Shown here in pieces: positions 13,206-29,700 of a DNA stretch of 64,000 nucleotides. The position numbers and the translations under genes are program-made. The stretch's first letter is position 1; each line of letters begins with the position of its first letter. The notes under the pieces were generated by a model. That model saw only the letters and a list, made by a program, of their open reading frames with translations, was not told the DNA's origin and did not search any database. The stretch comes from Tetragonia tetragonoides (Eukaryota; Streptophyta; Magnoliopsida; Caryophyllales; Aizoaceae), in contig CM076148.1 in assembly GCA_038025085.1 (NCBI GenBank), positions 5,239,501 through 5,303,500 on the forward strand, in the 5' to 3' direction.

Positions 13206-16200
13206 TTCTTGATTTGATTTGATTTTGAGGTTTTTGGTTTTGTTGAGTTTGTTGTTAGATCTGAGATGGTTGAATCTAGTTGATCTGATTGTAGGTGAAG
13301 TAAATACTACTAGTTTAAGCCTTTAAGGTGATCTGATATTTTTGTAGGCTTGGATTTAGGTTATCTTGAGGTTAGCTGCTAATTTTAGATGCAATAAATT
13401 AGATTTAGTCAATGGGATCCGATTTTTAGGGTGGAGTTAATACTTAATAGTGCTAGTTTTATGTGATCTTTTACTTTTTCAATTGAGCTAAAGAGGGGGA
13501 AAATAGTTTGAGAGCTTAGTTAGCTTGGGAATTGTAGAATTTTATTTCAGTGCAACTCGCTCTTCCAGATCTTGTTCATGATTGCTGGGATTTTAGAGCT
13601 AAGGAGGAAAATAGTTGTAGAGCTCAAATAGCTTGAGAATTGTAGGGTTTAATTTATGTACTATCTGATTTTTAGATCTTGGTGATGATTGCTAGGATTT
13701 GTTGTGGTGCCACTTTGATTTGTTGATCATCTAGGGGTAGTAACCTCCAGATTTGAGGATGAAGTTGGAAGTTAGTTTTAATTTTAGGTAAGATTTTCTT
13801 TTTCGATTGAGCAATATTGCTTAGCGCGCTCATGTAGCTTTGGAATTGTAGGATTTTATTTCAGTGTGCCACTTGCTCTTCTAGATCTTGTTCATGAATG
13901 CTGGGACTGTTTTGGAGTGACTTGGATTTGTTGATGTAGTGGCAATAAAGTCCAGATTTGAGGATGAAGTTAGTAGTTGACACTAATCTAGGTGAGCCTT
14001 ACTTTTTTAATTGAGTTTAGGAGGGAAAATGTTGTTACAGCTCACTTAGATTGGTAATTTTAGGCATTTCTATTACAGTACCGCCTGTTCTTCTAGATCT
14101 TGTTGATAATTGCTGGATTTGTTTTGGTGGCATTTGATTTGTTGATTGACCATCTAGTGGCAGTACCTTCAGATTTGAGGATAAAAATAGTAATCAATAC
14201 GAAATTTAGGCAAGTTTTAGTTTTTCGATTGAGCTAAGGAGGAACAATATTATTAGGTTTTACTTAGGTAGGTAATTTAAGTATAAGATAATTTTTATTA
14301 CCTTGACATAATCTACGGGACTCTATGATGCTCGGACTTTGCAGTTTGCCCCACCGTACCCGACACGGGTGCGGACACGGGATATGGGTCCGACTCGCCA
14401 AGAAAAAAATGGACACGACTATGGCTGCTGGTGAAGAGAAGATGAAGTTTCCGGTGGAAAAAAAAGAGCAGAGAGAAGATAAAGAAGATGAAAGAACACG
14501 GGATAGAGAGAGACTGGAGGAGGGAGAGGGTGTGATAAATAATACGCTTATATGGGGAACTGGGGAACTTGGGAAGAGAGAAAGTAGATTTCTTTAATAA
14601 CTCTCTTCTAGGCGACTAGTTAGGGGTAAGACTGCGTACATCTGGACCTCCCCAGACCCCGCCCTAGGCGGGATACTTACTGGGTTGTTGTTGTTGTTGT
14701 TGTTGTTGTACAGTTGTCCAATACTGGTCATTTACTTTTACCCAATAGTAAACAGCTGTCTAGCATTAAGTGGTCAAAGTATTCACTCCCTATGCTTTAA
14801 ACGTAACTCTACTTCCAAAAAGAAGAGTATTTTCTTTTTTTCTTTTTGCCCCAACAAGTCTTTCTTTAATTATTACTGCAATTATTTTTTTATTACCCAT
14901 ATTATTCTTTGTTTTTTGTTTATTTGGTCCATGTCCCCGTGTCCATATTTTGATTATGGACACTTGTAAAACGCGTCCCCGTATCCTTAATTTAAGATTT
15001 TTCCATGTCTGACTCTTGGACCCGTACCCGAGTCCGAGCATCATAGACAGGACTTGATTTGTTGCCACTTTAATTTGTTGATCATCTAGTGGCAATACAA
15101 TCTTGTTAATTTTGTTCGTCTTGTTAGTGCAAACTTGTACGGGTGGACAGTTGTGCGTTTCTGATCTGTAGATGATGATTCATTTGCGGTGACAGTCACT
15201 GTTAGGATTGAGGTTGCATATATCATTACCTCTTTAGATCCCGCCAGCCACGGATCCTCACTGCCTCACTGGTCATGCTGTCTGGATTCATACCTGAACG
15301 CCAGTGCAGGATATGTGGGTTGATTCCTTAACTAAATGCCATTTTGGGAGTTATGATAAATAAAATCCACCCCAGTAACAATATGTCTTCACTATTCCTA
15401 ATTTGGATAGGATTTGGGTGGCTAAACACACTTGTTGAGGGCCCCGCTTGTGCACAAAAGACAGTGATAGGTCAGCTGACATCTAAATTTATGACAGCCC
15501 AAGTAAGAAGACAATGAAAGATTGAAGAGGGGAGAGACAAAGGAAATCAGTGGACACCTCAAGTCGTTGGTGGTAAGCCAACTGACGAGCAGCGGCTGCT
15601 GGGCAAGAAGTACACTGAATGATTTGCCTTCATCTCCCGCACAAGAACCCTAATGTCTTGACTCTTCAATTCGTCGATTTGCCCTTCAATTTATAGATCT
15701 AGGGTTTTTGCTTTCATACCTAAGATCTAAGAGATGCAACTATTGAGGGCCTCTCATAAAAATTGATCGACAGAAGGAGAGAGGTGTATATGACACTCAA
15801 GGTATTCAGGGTTAAATCCTTCTCCTTCTGTAGTCCACAAGAAAGAACGCCGATACAGTGAACTAGGTCGTGTTCCTAAGGGATCCGATTCACTCATCCC
15901 TACGTTCTGACAGTTGAACCTGTATCGCTGAACCCTATACCGTTTCGTGTTAGCAATTATGACTGAAAATAGTAGTGTAAAACTTCAGTCTGTTCTTGGT
16001 TGGTGGTGGTTAATTGCATATCCCCATTTCAAGTTATATATATTTCGTATGATATAACCACTAAGGAAGAGACTGGTGGCAGTTTTTTCCTATTTTAGGG
16101 AGGGGGATTTGCTAAAAGCTGAAATTGATCACCTGTTTAAGAATTCTGGCTTGCAATTTGTCTAGTTTTAATCATGAATGGATTACCTTTGTGAGCTTAA

Positions 16201-17326
16201 TTGAAATTGAGGGCATGCTAAGTTTAGGTTACCCGGGTACATTGTTTTTAATTATTTAAAAACTGCTGGCTGCCATTTAGTACATAAATAATGTCCTGTA
16301 CTTGATGCTTTAGATTAGACACATTTCATACAAAGTATGGAGTAGGATTTGACTGCCATCTTTCTTTTCCCTCTCGTTAGGAAGGTGTGGAGGGGAAGGA
16401 TAATCCAACATGGTCACAAATCATGAAGAAGTGCATATCTTGGTGTTGCCTCTTTTGATCTTGGTTCTTATGACTGGTTTTGCCTGAAAATTAAATGCAG
16501 TTGCTAGTGCTACCTGAATTTTCTAACTTTACTGAACAATAGAATTCTACCTCATGTCCATTATAAAAAATCTATATATGAATTTGGAAATTTGGATTGT
16601 TCTGGTGCAGACAAAATACCATTCGACTGGAGGAGAAGGAGAAAAAGGAAAAGGAAATGAGAATGCAGATTATTGAAGAAGCTGAGGAGTACAAGCGTGC
16701 ATTTTCTGAGAAGAGAAAACTTAACATAGAGACCAACAAAACTAACAACAGGGACAGAGAGAAGGTACTATATGTGCACCAAGTCTCTTTTCTTTTCCGC
16801 ATTGCCCTTTTCTTTTTCCTTATTGTTTGGTGGACTTGTCATTGAGCAGGTATCCCTGATCAATCAAGAGAAGTTCCATAAAGAAGCAGATCAGCAGTAC
16901 TGGAAGGCGATAGCAGAACTCGTACCTCATGAGGTTCCCAACATTGAGAAGAGGAGAGGAAAGAAAGAACAAGACAAGAAGCCGTCAATCACTGTTGTTC
17001 AAGGTCCTAAGCCTGGGAAACCCACTGATATGTCAAGGATGCGACACATACTAGTGAAGTTGAAGCATTCACCTCCACCTCATATGATCCCACCAAAACC
17101 TGAACCAGCCAAGTATGGAAAAGAGGGCAAGGAAGGTAAAGATGCCAAGACTGGAAAAGGTGGAAAGGGAGTGAAAGATGCCAAAACCGGAAAAGATGGA
17201 AAGGAAGTGAAAGATGGCTCTGCCAACGGTGCCACCCCTAACAGTCCTGAAAAGTCCGAGAAGGAAGCTTCCACAGAAGCCGCTGAACAGCCAACTACAG
17301 AAGCTGAGCCAGTAACAAATGCTTGA
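12751..17326 (+). CDS. CLC: Clathrin light chain
   Basis: Three exons, 12751-13160, 16611-16764 and 16850-17326 (TGA end), join in frame to 346 aa. The acidic, Gly/Ser-rich N-terminus ([11 protein letters not shown]) runs to about residue 130. A charged helix (residues about 135-210; [25 protein letters not shown], then [26 protein letters not shown]) is the predicted coiled coil that packs on clathrin heavy chain. The plant-typical block [29 protein letters not shown] follows at about 239-267. The tail holds Lys/Gly repeats (about 278-310) and a Glu/Thr-rich end. It is a coat subunit at the trans-Golgi and plasma membrane, acting in endocytosis. The start is the first ATG after a GAGA-rich leader and matches family N-termini. 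Intron 1 (3.45 kb) starts with a poly-T run and holds a tandem repeat and a TIR element. Confidence 0.95.
13167..13204. repeat. Poly-T tract just after the intron 1 donor
   Basis: A run of 38 T beginning 6 nt after the GT of clathrin light chain intron 1. Plant introns favour U-rich sequence; this one is extreme. Its length is likely variable and error-prone. Confidence 0.9.
14323..15046. mobile_element. TIR element (non-autonomous) in clathrin light chain intron 1
   Basis: About 724 bp with a perfect 16-bp inverted repeat: CTATGATGCTCGGACT at 14323-14338 and its reverse complement at 15031-15046. Just inside lie CGACACGGGTGCGGACACGG-like motifs and, at the other end, matching CGTGTCC / GGACCCGTACCCGAG motifs. 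A short possible duplication (GGACT) sits on both sides but is weak. No transposase. It interrupts a tandem-repeat unit, so it is younger than that repeat. A SINE-like tail lies inside it. Confidence 0.75.
14620..14709 (+). mobile_element. SINE-like 3' tail ending in (TTG)n
   Basis: The block 'ggtaagactgcgtacat', 'cagaccccgccc', 'gggatacttactgggttg' runs into (GTT)n. This resembles the 3' end of plant tRNA-derived SINEs of the tobacco TS type, which finish in TTG repeats. No pol III box A/B is visible, so it is a 5'-truncated copy, nested in the TIR element. Family assignment is from memory of the pattern. Confidence 0.6.
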
Positions 17327-18641
17327 TTGCACACAATACGTTTGTCCAAATCTTCTTCTGTCCATTTTGTTTCTTTTCGAGATCCTGATTTCATCTTGTT
17401 CTGATTCACCATGCCATGTATTATGGAGAATAAGAACTGATATAGCTTACCCATCGTTGACTATGAAAGCTTCTATCTTGGGCTATCCAAGGATATCATA
17501 CAAATTTGGGATCTGAATCTTGTACTCTTTCTTCCCCGAAGGATTTTAAATTCTTTTGCTACCTTGTTTAGGGTTTGTATTCAGCTTTTTAACTTTCGGT
17601 TTTAGTGGTTTGTTTCAATTGAAACTGAAGCACAGTGCTGGTTTTGTAATTGTGACAATTCAAAATTTGTTCATTTCTTATGGCCATTTAATTGTTTGAT
17701 TTCTATTGAAAAAGCAACTTAGGGCAATGCAGTTTATGCTTGTTGGTTAGGTTCCAATGAAATACTCTTAGTTGTAATTTGTGTCATATACTCTCTCCGC
17801 TCCAAATTCTTTCCATTTGATTTTTTGAGGTTCAAGTTTATACTAAATTAAGAAACAATTTATATTAAGTTCTTTCTGTTTTGACTTTGAAGCATGATCT
17901 TGTGTGAGACAACATATCAATTCAAAATAGTCTAAAAGTTACCGAATGACCAAACATGTTCACCCAAAACAATATGAAAGTCGCTACTATATTACTCTAA
18001 GTTCTAACGAGTTTTTGTTTCTTTTTTCTTTTCCTGCCCCGCGAATATAATGTTTTTGTTTTTTGTTTGGAAAAGCTTAAAACTTACTAACATGTTGTAC
18101 GTCCGTACCCTGCAGAATAAAGAAAACACCAAACGCGGTATTCTTAGGACATCAGAACCTCAAGACCAAAGTGATAGCTGTGTATGGGACTGTAGGGCCA
18201 AGTTGTGTCACTGTTGTGCTAGGTTTGTTATGATTCTTGTCAAAAGACAACGTAAGGATTCAACAGCTATGACGTCCAGCAATGACGTCCAGCTATGCCG
18301 TCCATTTGAGGGAGGGTAAGTACCAGTCAATTAAACATATCAGCATCACAACCAGTTAAAGCTATACCAACACCAACCACTCTGAGATTGTGCATTGAAT
18401 AAATACCTATCAAACCATACAAATTACAAAATATATATTTACTCGGCTTTTCCCGATACTTACATACTAATCCTGAATCGTATATTTAGAATGCCAATAA
18501 ACCAATAGACTCATATATAATCCTAGTGAAAGAATATGTATAGCACTGTCTCTTTTGTGCAACTTAGGTATCCTGCTTTCTAGAAGGCCCTAGGTTGGAA
18601 GAATCAGTAAAAAAGAATTGGGAGTTCGCGGTTTTCATTCT
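17327..18641. other. Convergent intergenic region, no gene seen
   Basis: Holds the 3' ends of clathrin light chain (from the left) and the kinase (from the right). A partial Stowaway-like end (TACTCTCTCCGCTCCAAATT) lies near 17790-17810, without a matching partner that I could find. At 18270-18305 a 'gacgtccagc' motif repeats. No rRNA, tRNA or coding sequence recognised. Confidence 0.6.
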
Positions 18642-22824
<4,183 letters not shown>

Positions 22825-22826
22825 AT

Positions 22827-23720
22827 CTGTTTTTGTACAAACATGCACAAATGATACAGTGGGAATCAGTATAAGACAACAACTAGAAAGCAAAAAACAA
22901 ACCTAAAACCAATGGATAAATCTTGTTCTTTGTTATCTTTTTCTCATTAACAAAGTTGAATACAGTACATTATAGGGTTCAATTGCAGTCCACATGATCA
23001 GCAGATAAAATTCAAAAAGAAAAGCAAAACAAAAGGTATTTTTTTTTTTGGTAAAAAAAAACAAAAGGTATTGTCCTGCAACAAAAATGCTACTCTTTTG
23101 AAATTGGAGAAGAGAAAGATCTCTTTTCCTTTTTTTTTTTTTGATGATAAGAGAAAAGTCTCCACAAATTAAACCTTTCTATGTTTCTACAAATTAGACC
23201 AAGAAGAAAAAGGTCTAATTTGTAGAAACATACAATTGAAGAATGCACCAAAATAGGTATGATCAACCAAGTGAATAAACAATTAAATAAACCTACTAGA
23301 ATTCCAGGTCAAACTTATGGTGAATAAACTAAAAATTACAGAACACCCAAATAATTCAACCCCATAACAGTCAATCATCAACAAAACCCAAGCACAGCAG
23401 ATCCTAAAAAACCCAATTAGATGCAAAACTCCAAGCTTAAAAAAGCAAAAGAAACTGATGGGTTTCCAACTTAATTGGAAAAGAGTAGGAAATCAATAAG
23501 TACCTCGGGATTATAAGATGATAATGATGTTGCTGACACTGATCATCTAAAAGCTTGAAAGACTTGAACTTTATCACTATGAAGTATAATTCAGCCCTTC
23601 AAACAATCATCTATAGTTCAAATTCATCAAAATCCAAAAGGGGTTTTACAGAAGAATTAAATGTTTTTTCTATGGGGGGTTTTTGCTCTATGATGTCATG
23701 TCATTTTCCTAACGCTAGTA
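22827..23720 (-). other. Probable 5' UTR intron and leader of the kinase gene
   Basis: An acceptor (AACAG, minus strand) sits right before the first coding exon at 22826, and a donor (CCCGAG followed by GTACTT, minus strand) sits near 23508. This suggests a leader exon upstream of about 23509 and an intron of about 0.7 kb. The intron carries a perfect hairpin at 23180-23232. A GAGAGA-rich stretch at 23741-23790 may be the start of the leader. Confidence 0.5.
23180..23232. repeat. Perfect 21-bp inverted repeat (hairpin)
   Basis: 23180-23200 is the exact reverse complement of 23212-23232 (arms begin TATGTTTCTACAAATTAGAC), with an 11-nt A-rich loop. It lies inside the predicted 5' UTR intron of the kinase. 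It could be the core of a small MITE relic. Confidence 0.85.
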
Positions 23721-25207
23721 CGCTACTCTGAGCTGGAAGGTATAGAAAGAGAGAGAGGAGAGAGAGAGAGAGAAAAAGAAGAAGAGAAATAAAGGGAAGG
23801 TAGGCTGAAGGTCTTCATGGCGTTTGTTTGTAGTAATAATTTTTTTTTTTTTTGTTTTTCAAAGTGTGTTTTTTTTTTTGGTTCATGTTTTTCAAAGTGT
23901 TGCTCACCTTCTTTTCTTTTCTTTTCGTACACATTGACACTGTTTTCCTGTGTTGTTGCGTACATGCTGTGTGTGTCTCTTTCTCTCTCTGGTGACAACT
24001 CGTTTTTGACATAGTAGTTGTAGTAGTTGTTGTTTTGGGGTAGTTGACTTTTCTTTGTGCAAATTTTCTGTTTGTGGACATTTATTTCTTATCTACAATT
24101 TCTTGAAAGGATTTATTATTCTACCAACAATTCAATTGACCCGTTTGGTCTTTTTTAGGGAGTAACAACAACCAATGATGGTTTTCCAATTTTGACGTTT
24201 TCCTTTCTAAGGACTTTTGAGAGTTTCTTGTGTTTTTTTTTCTTGTTCACATGAGCAATGGAGGAAAAAATTTCTTGAGGTGATGGGGTGAAAGTTGTAA
24301 ATCTAAAAATATGGTATAATGCATAGAATGTTGTCTATGTATTCATTTTCAAGTATACATCTTACCGTCAAAAAAGGTATACATCTGATACTATACTTTT
24401 TTTGAAAGGAAAAACACTTATTCAAATCAAATAAATACATAATGGCTTTTTAATCTAAAATTTCAAACGATATAAAATATTGACTCGTTTTACCACCAAA
24501 AGAGAATTTGAAAGGAGTTATATATGATACAAATCATGAATTGCAAAGAACTCCGGGAAATCAAATAGAGAGGCGGAATAAAGAAGAATTATCCACTAAA
24601 CATTCACTAATAAAATCCACCAAATGGATACAATGGATTAAAGAAAAATATACAGGCCTAATAGAATATAAAGAGAATTGATAGATTTTGCTTGAATAGA
24701 TTCTCAAACATAGCACATGAGTCTTTAATAGGCAGCAAAATTAAGGAAATAACATACTTTATGAATGGAATAAATTTTAGTTGGCAACCATAAGTGGGCA
24801 AAGCACCTAACAATCATTTTTGGATTATCTCTCTAAGCATGCCGCGTGCTAAATGTGTAGGTTAATCGCATGTATTGAATCAATTTCCCTGATCCCATCT
24901 TTAATTTTTTTTAATAATTCCTCGTGTGCTTGTCTTCTGCCATTTTTCTTATCTTTTTTTTTAACCAACATAGCTATTTTTCACCACAATGAAATTATAA
25001 ATCATCCCCATATACACTAATGTCACTCTCCCAATTGGTAACCGTAAAAGGTGGGGGGAAAAGGTACACTATTGTACCCATCTTCATTCATGATTTATTC
25101 ACTCCAATAATACTTCAACCAACCTAATAGCATTTATTGTGTTCGATGATAAATCACTTTCTAAAATTTGGGGTTGTAATTCAAACACTATGAAGGCCTA
25201 AAAATGT

Positions 25208-25350
25208 GAGTTGGGATCCTCTCCATTTCCTAAATGGAGGACTAGATTTTCTTCCCTTATTTTACCTTTTTGCATTTGTTTAATTCAAAACTTGGGAAAA
25301 AAGAGATCTTACCATCCATTTCTTTTAGCAAATGGAGAGGATCCCAACTC
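25208..25350. mobile_element. Small Mutator-like MITE with 9-bp target-site duplication
   Basis: A 143-bp element with perfect 21-bp inverted ends (GAGTTGGGATCCTCTCCATT and one further T, left at 25208-25228; complement at 25330-25350). It is flanked by identical TAAAAATGT at 25199-25207 and 25351-25359. A 9-bp duplication points to the Mutator superfamily. No coding capacity. Confidence 0.85.
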
Positions 25351-26016
25351 TAAAAATGTATGCTCAGTTGTGAACAATGACCAAAGATATCTATAACAGT
25401 AACTTCTTTACCCTTGGAAAGCCCCAAAGCTATTTTCTCTGCATTAGAATATAAAGGAGAATGAGAAGATGAATTGTGGTAGTAGGCAATGAAAATTCAA
25501 TTCACTCTCACCTTGAAAGTTCACATCTCGGTGAAAACCCACCAGTCACGACCATTGAATACCCTTTAAATGATCAATAGTTTGGTGAAGTCATAGTGCA
25601 CCCTGTTGAACGTTGTACTATGAATTGCTCCTAAGTTATTGTTAGTTTGACCCCCCTAAAAGTATGATATATTATTCCCTGTCTAAACGATGAATTGAGT
25701 ATAAAACCTGAATACTAACTGAGTAATATTCTAGAATTTCTAAACCATTGTTTACTGGAAAGGATATGAAACCATAATAATGAAATTTAATACGTAGGCG
25801 TGTAAAAATATCTTCCATCCTCTCATATATAGGGGATATTGCACGGGGGTTAGAGAGAACCATGACCTACCCAAGCTCTCGTGATGCTTCGTCCCTTACT
25901 AAACTGAATTGAAATTGAGAAAAACATCTATTTACTCATCTTTGTCTAACTTGTGAACAAATTGCGCTTGGAATTTTTTTTTTTGATCTCGCGTTTGCAA
26001 TTCTTGGTAATAAAGC

Positions 26017-26158
26017 AGGGTGTGTGTTTTTTTTCCACTGAACTTAGTTGGGTTGGATTGAGCTGAACTGAATAGTAATGTGTTAGACAAGTATTAAGTC
26101 ACTCAACTGAATTGAACCGAACCAAACCGATTCTGAAATAAGTGAAAAGACACACCCT
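26017..26158. mobile_element. Possible MITE
   Basis: The left end AGGGTGTGTGTTTTTTTTCC at 26017 pairs imperfectly with the right end GTGAAAAGACACACCCT ending near 26158. Inner GGTTGGATTGAGC / GAACCGAACC-like stretches also pair loosely. I could not define a target-site duplication, so the edges are approximate. Confidence 0.45.
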
Positions 26159-26714
26159 TAGACATATTCAATTTCAATTTGATCAAATTTGTTTTTTCCA
26201 ACTACTAGTACACAAAAAAGAGAGAAAGTGTACAAGATCCAATTTTTTGTTTTTTTTTGGGTTTGTTTGTTTGTTTGAAAGAATGGCCAGGACAAGGTAA
26301 AGAAACCCAAAGTGTCCCCCAAACAAACATGAAAAAGATGAAAACTCCCCACTCAAATTCCAACATGTATGAAAATAAATGAAACACCTCTCTCTCTCTC
26401 TCTCCCCTCTTTGAATCACAATCAATCCCAAAATTCTTTCTTCATCTAACCCTAAACCTCATCAGCTGATCTCACAGACAGTCACTCAACCAATCTTCTC
26501 TTCCCCCCCCACAATTACCCCACTATCTCTCTCTCTCTCCTCTCTCCTCTCTCTCTCTCATGCTACAGTACATTCCTAGTCATTGCTGTCACCCTCAATC
26601 GCGACTTTCGACCACCCACACACACACCCACTAACCAACACAAATTCCCCCCCTTTTCTTTTTCGTCCCACTTTCTCTCTCCTATAAATTAGGGTTTTTT
26701 TAGCATTCTTAGTG

Positions 26715-29700
26715 ATGACTTCTTCTTCTTCTAAAGATTCTGACCCAGACCCAAATACTAATAATATTAATAATATTAATACTAGTTCTCTCTCTCCTTC
26801 TAGTGCTGAAGTTGCTGATAGTGTGAAAGTTGAAGCTGAAGAAGATTTAATGGAGAAATCAACTCCTGTTGTTGTTGATGAATCCAATTTGATGATGGTT
26901 GATGGTGGTGATGATTCTGATAATAATAATAGTAATAATAATAATAATCAGCAGCATCCTGCTACTGTTTTTTGTATTAAATTGAGGCAACCTCGCGCTA
27001 ATTTGATGCATAAAATGAGTGTTCCTGAGCTTTGTCGCAATTTCAGGTGAGTACTTGGTGTTTTAATTAGGGTAGGGTTTATTTGGTGTTATTGATGGGT
27101 TTTATTGCTGATGTAAATGGGGTTTAATTTTGATGTTGAGATTTCATTTGAAGTTCTATTCGGGATTAGTAAATGGGGTTTAATTCATTTGCTTCTTGTT
27201 GTTGGTGGGTTTTTTGGGATCATAGTGTTAAATTTGGGGTTAGTAGTGTTGGTTGAGGTGTTTGTGTTCTTGATGCAATTTGGCAAATGAGGTTCAAAAT
27301 GCAAAAAAGAAAAGAAAAAGAAAAAATAGCTGATGCAAAAGTTTGAAGCTTGCACTCTTGATGCAAATGGGGAAAGTAAAGAGAAAGGAACAAGAAAGGA
27401 ATAGGGACAAATGGACAATGCATGTATTCTTACTAGAATGGCCCCAGGCAAGTAGGCAACTAGAATGAGCATTCCCCTCTTTTAGCATAGGAAATGGTTA
27501 TCGTTCTATAAAATGTGAAAAATAGAGAAAGTGTAATCCTTTACTCGGGAGTAATGCACCATCTTATAGAGTAAAGGTGGGGAAGAAAAGGAAGGAGGGA
27601 GGGGTGGGGGGTTGAGAGAGATGGGAAGAGTGAGATTGATTCATCATCCAATGTAATCCAATTGTTCAACTTTAGTCCATGTAAAGATGATTAGAGAGGA
27701 TAGTGTAATACATCACACCTTTTGCATCTCTCTCATCTTCATCCTGTCTTTTCCTCCTCTACCTCTTCTTACTACAATGATTACATTCCATTACCACCAA
27801 GTAAATGCCATCTAAATGAGTACTCTTTGTAAAAGGTTCTCCATAGAAATTCAATGGGTATGGTAATTGGGAAGTGAGTAGAGTTAGAAAGGGGAACACA
27901 GGTCAATGTTGCTTGTTTTGGGTATGAAGATATAGTGACAAAATCATCAGAGGGATTTTGAGGAATAGTTGTTTTTAGGGAATTTCCTGTTGGGGCTTCA
28001 AGCTTGCTAAAGTGAATTTTGTAGCAGCTTCTTAAAACAAATTACATTGTGTAAAATGGGACCAGATTCCCTTTCAAATTTTAATCATTTGGGCCTGGAA
28101 ATGCGAAAGGAGCATCTTACTATCTTAGTAAAGAGGAAAGACTCTCATCTACATGGGCATGACTCCTATTTGGGTGATTGCTTGTCTCATCCACTGCTCA
28201 CTTTTATCGTCAGTTTGTTGCTTGTTTGGCCATTCACTTTGTAAAATGCTACTTTACTCTCATTGATATGCTTCTTTAGGAGCCATGGGTGCCAATTTGG
28301 TTTTTCTTCCCCTATTTTTAATTATGAGAATTAACTTACCTTTCCCGATTTGATCTCATAAAATGTGTTGCCATTCTCATACTTTAATTTTGCGTTTCAT
28401 TTCTCTTCAAGTGCTGTTGCCTGGTGTGGGAAGCTGAATGCAATAGCGTGTGCTTCAGAAACTTGTGCTAGAATTCCAAGGTTAGATTATTGCTGATCTA
28501 TTATTTCATTATTCTTTTTATAAGAAACATCATCACTTCCTTTCTGTGTTGAAACCTGAAATAACCTGCGTTTTTCATGTCCAGTAATTTGGCTAGTACC
28601 ATAGAAAAACTAATTTCATTCAAATTCTATCAACTATGCTTGGTAACACACACATTTTTGTATGATATTGCTATGCTCGTTGGCACAGCCACAGTGACAC
28701 CGTTTGAACAAGAAGATGGAGGAAGTTAAACTTTAACATTTTTCCTTGTAAAAGCAAAAGAGAAAGATCTATAAAAACCCCATATTTTGACTGATGTTCA
28801 ACATTTTAATGTTGAGATTCGAATCGCAGAAAAATCATAACTTTGACTTTTCAAAAGAAAAACCCTAAAAGACGAGGTTGGTTGGGGGGGGGGGGAATTG
28901 GAAACAACTAGCCTATTTGATTGAGCCTAACAACTAACCTATTTGATTGAGCCGACACCAACTAAGAGGTCTTCAGCTTTGATAATGGCGACATGGAGTC
29001 GCAATAGTTGATTGGATGCAAGAGAGAGTGGGGGGAGACACAGAGAAAAAAAAAAGGGAGAGTGGGGGAGAGAGGAGGAAAGATTTTGGGAAACACCTTT
29101 ATATGAGAAAAGATGGCCCTCTCAGCCCTCAGGATGGTTAATGCTCAAAACTGTGGAGAGAGGAGGAAAGACATTTGAATAATCAGCAAAATTCCTTGTT
29201 CATTATGATGGTTAACTCAATATTCCTAACCGTCAGTGTTTCAGCGTTTCAGCAGACAGAGTTTGTGGGTTTTGGGAGGAAAAAGGACAAGGAGGGAGTT
29301 TTGTATGTCTTTTTGTGTGGACTTTGGTGCAAGGTAGGTTGAACGCCTATGACATGGTGCAACCCATTACAGTTTCCCTTTGAAAGGCAAAGATACCTTT
29401 CGAGCTATGGGCTTTTCTTTGGATCTTGCCGTTCGATAGGGTGAATACTGATGATGACTTGCAGCAGAGGAGGAGTCCTTATTTCTCTGGATATGTGTTT
29501 GCTTCACCGGGCTGGCAGTGAAATGCCAAAACACGGTTTTGAGTTGTGATGTAGCACTGACATAGCCTTTGGTGTTAGTTGTTTGGATGTTTGGGGAGTC
29601 TTGGGTGTATGCGCGCCTATTGTTGTGTATGACTCATTTTTTGGGATTTGTAAAGGGGAAAGGCATAATACTATTGTGATGTATTGCTCTTTCGCTGTAA

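Larger units (their letters stand above)
13472..15100. repeat. Degenerate tandem repeat, about 200-210 bp units, in clathrin light chain intron 1
   Basis: Diverged units share the phrases 'ttcgattgagctaaggaggaa', 'ttctagatcttgttcatgaatgctgg', 'gatttgttgatcatctagtggca' and 'ccagatttgaggatgaag' or close variants. Unit starts are near 13472 (short unit), 13599, 13801, 14013 and 14222. The last unit is interrupted by the TIR element at 14323-15046 and resumes at about 15053 with the 'gatttgttg...tctagtggca' part. Confidence 0.8.
23721..26714. other. Divergent intergenic region between kinase and MED16
   Basis: About 3 kb, AT-rich, with GAGA/CTCT-rich flanks: 23741-23790 on the kinase side, 26391-26404 and 26526-26560 on the MED16 side. 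It holds the MITEs described separately. No gene seen. The last 80 bases before 26715 are probably MED16 leader. TATAAATT at about 26683 is too near the ATG to be called the promoter with confidence. Confidence 0.6.

Noticed and set aside
18050..18319. 89-codon open frame between clathrin light chain and the kinase
   Set aside because: No family pattern, starts in low-complexity sequence and includes a small local repeat; chance frame likely.
26683..26690. TATAAATT as the MED16 TATA box
   Set aside because: Only about 25-30 bases before the ATG, which would leave almost no leader; not supported.
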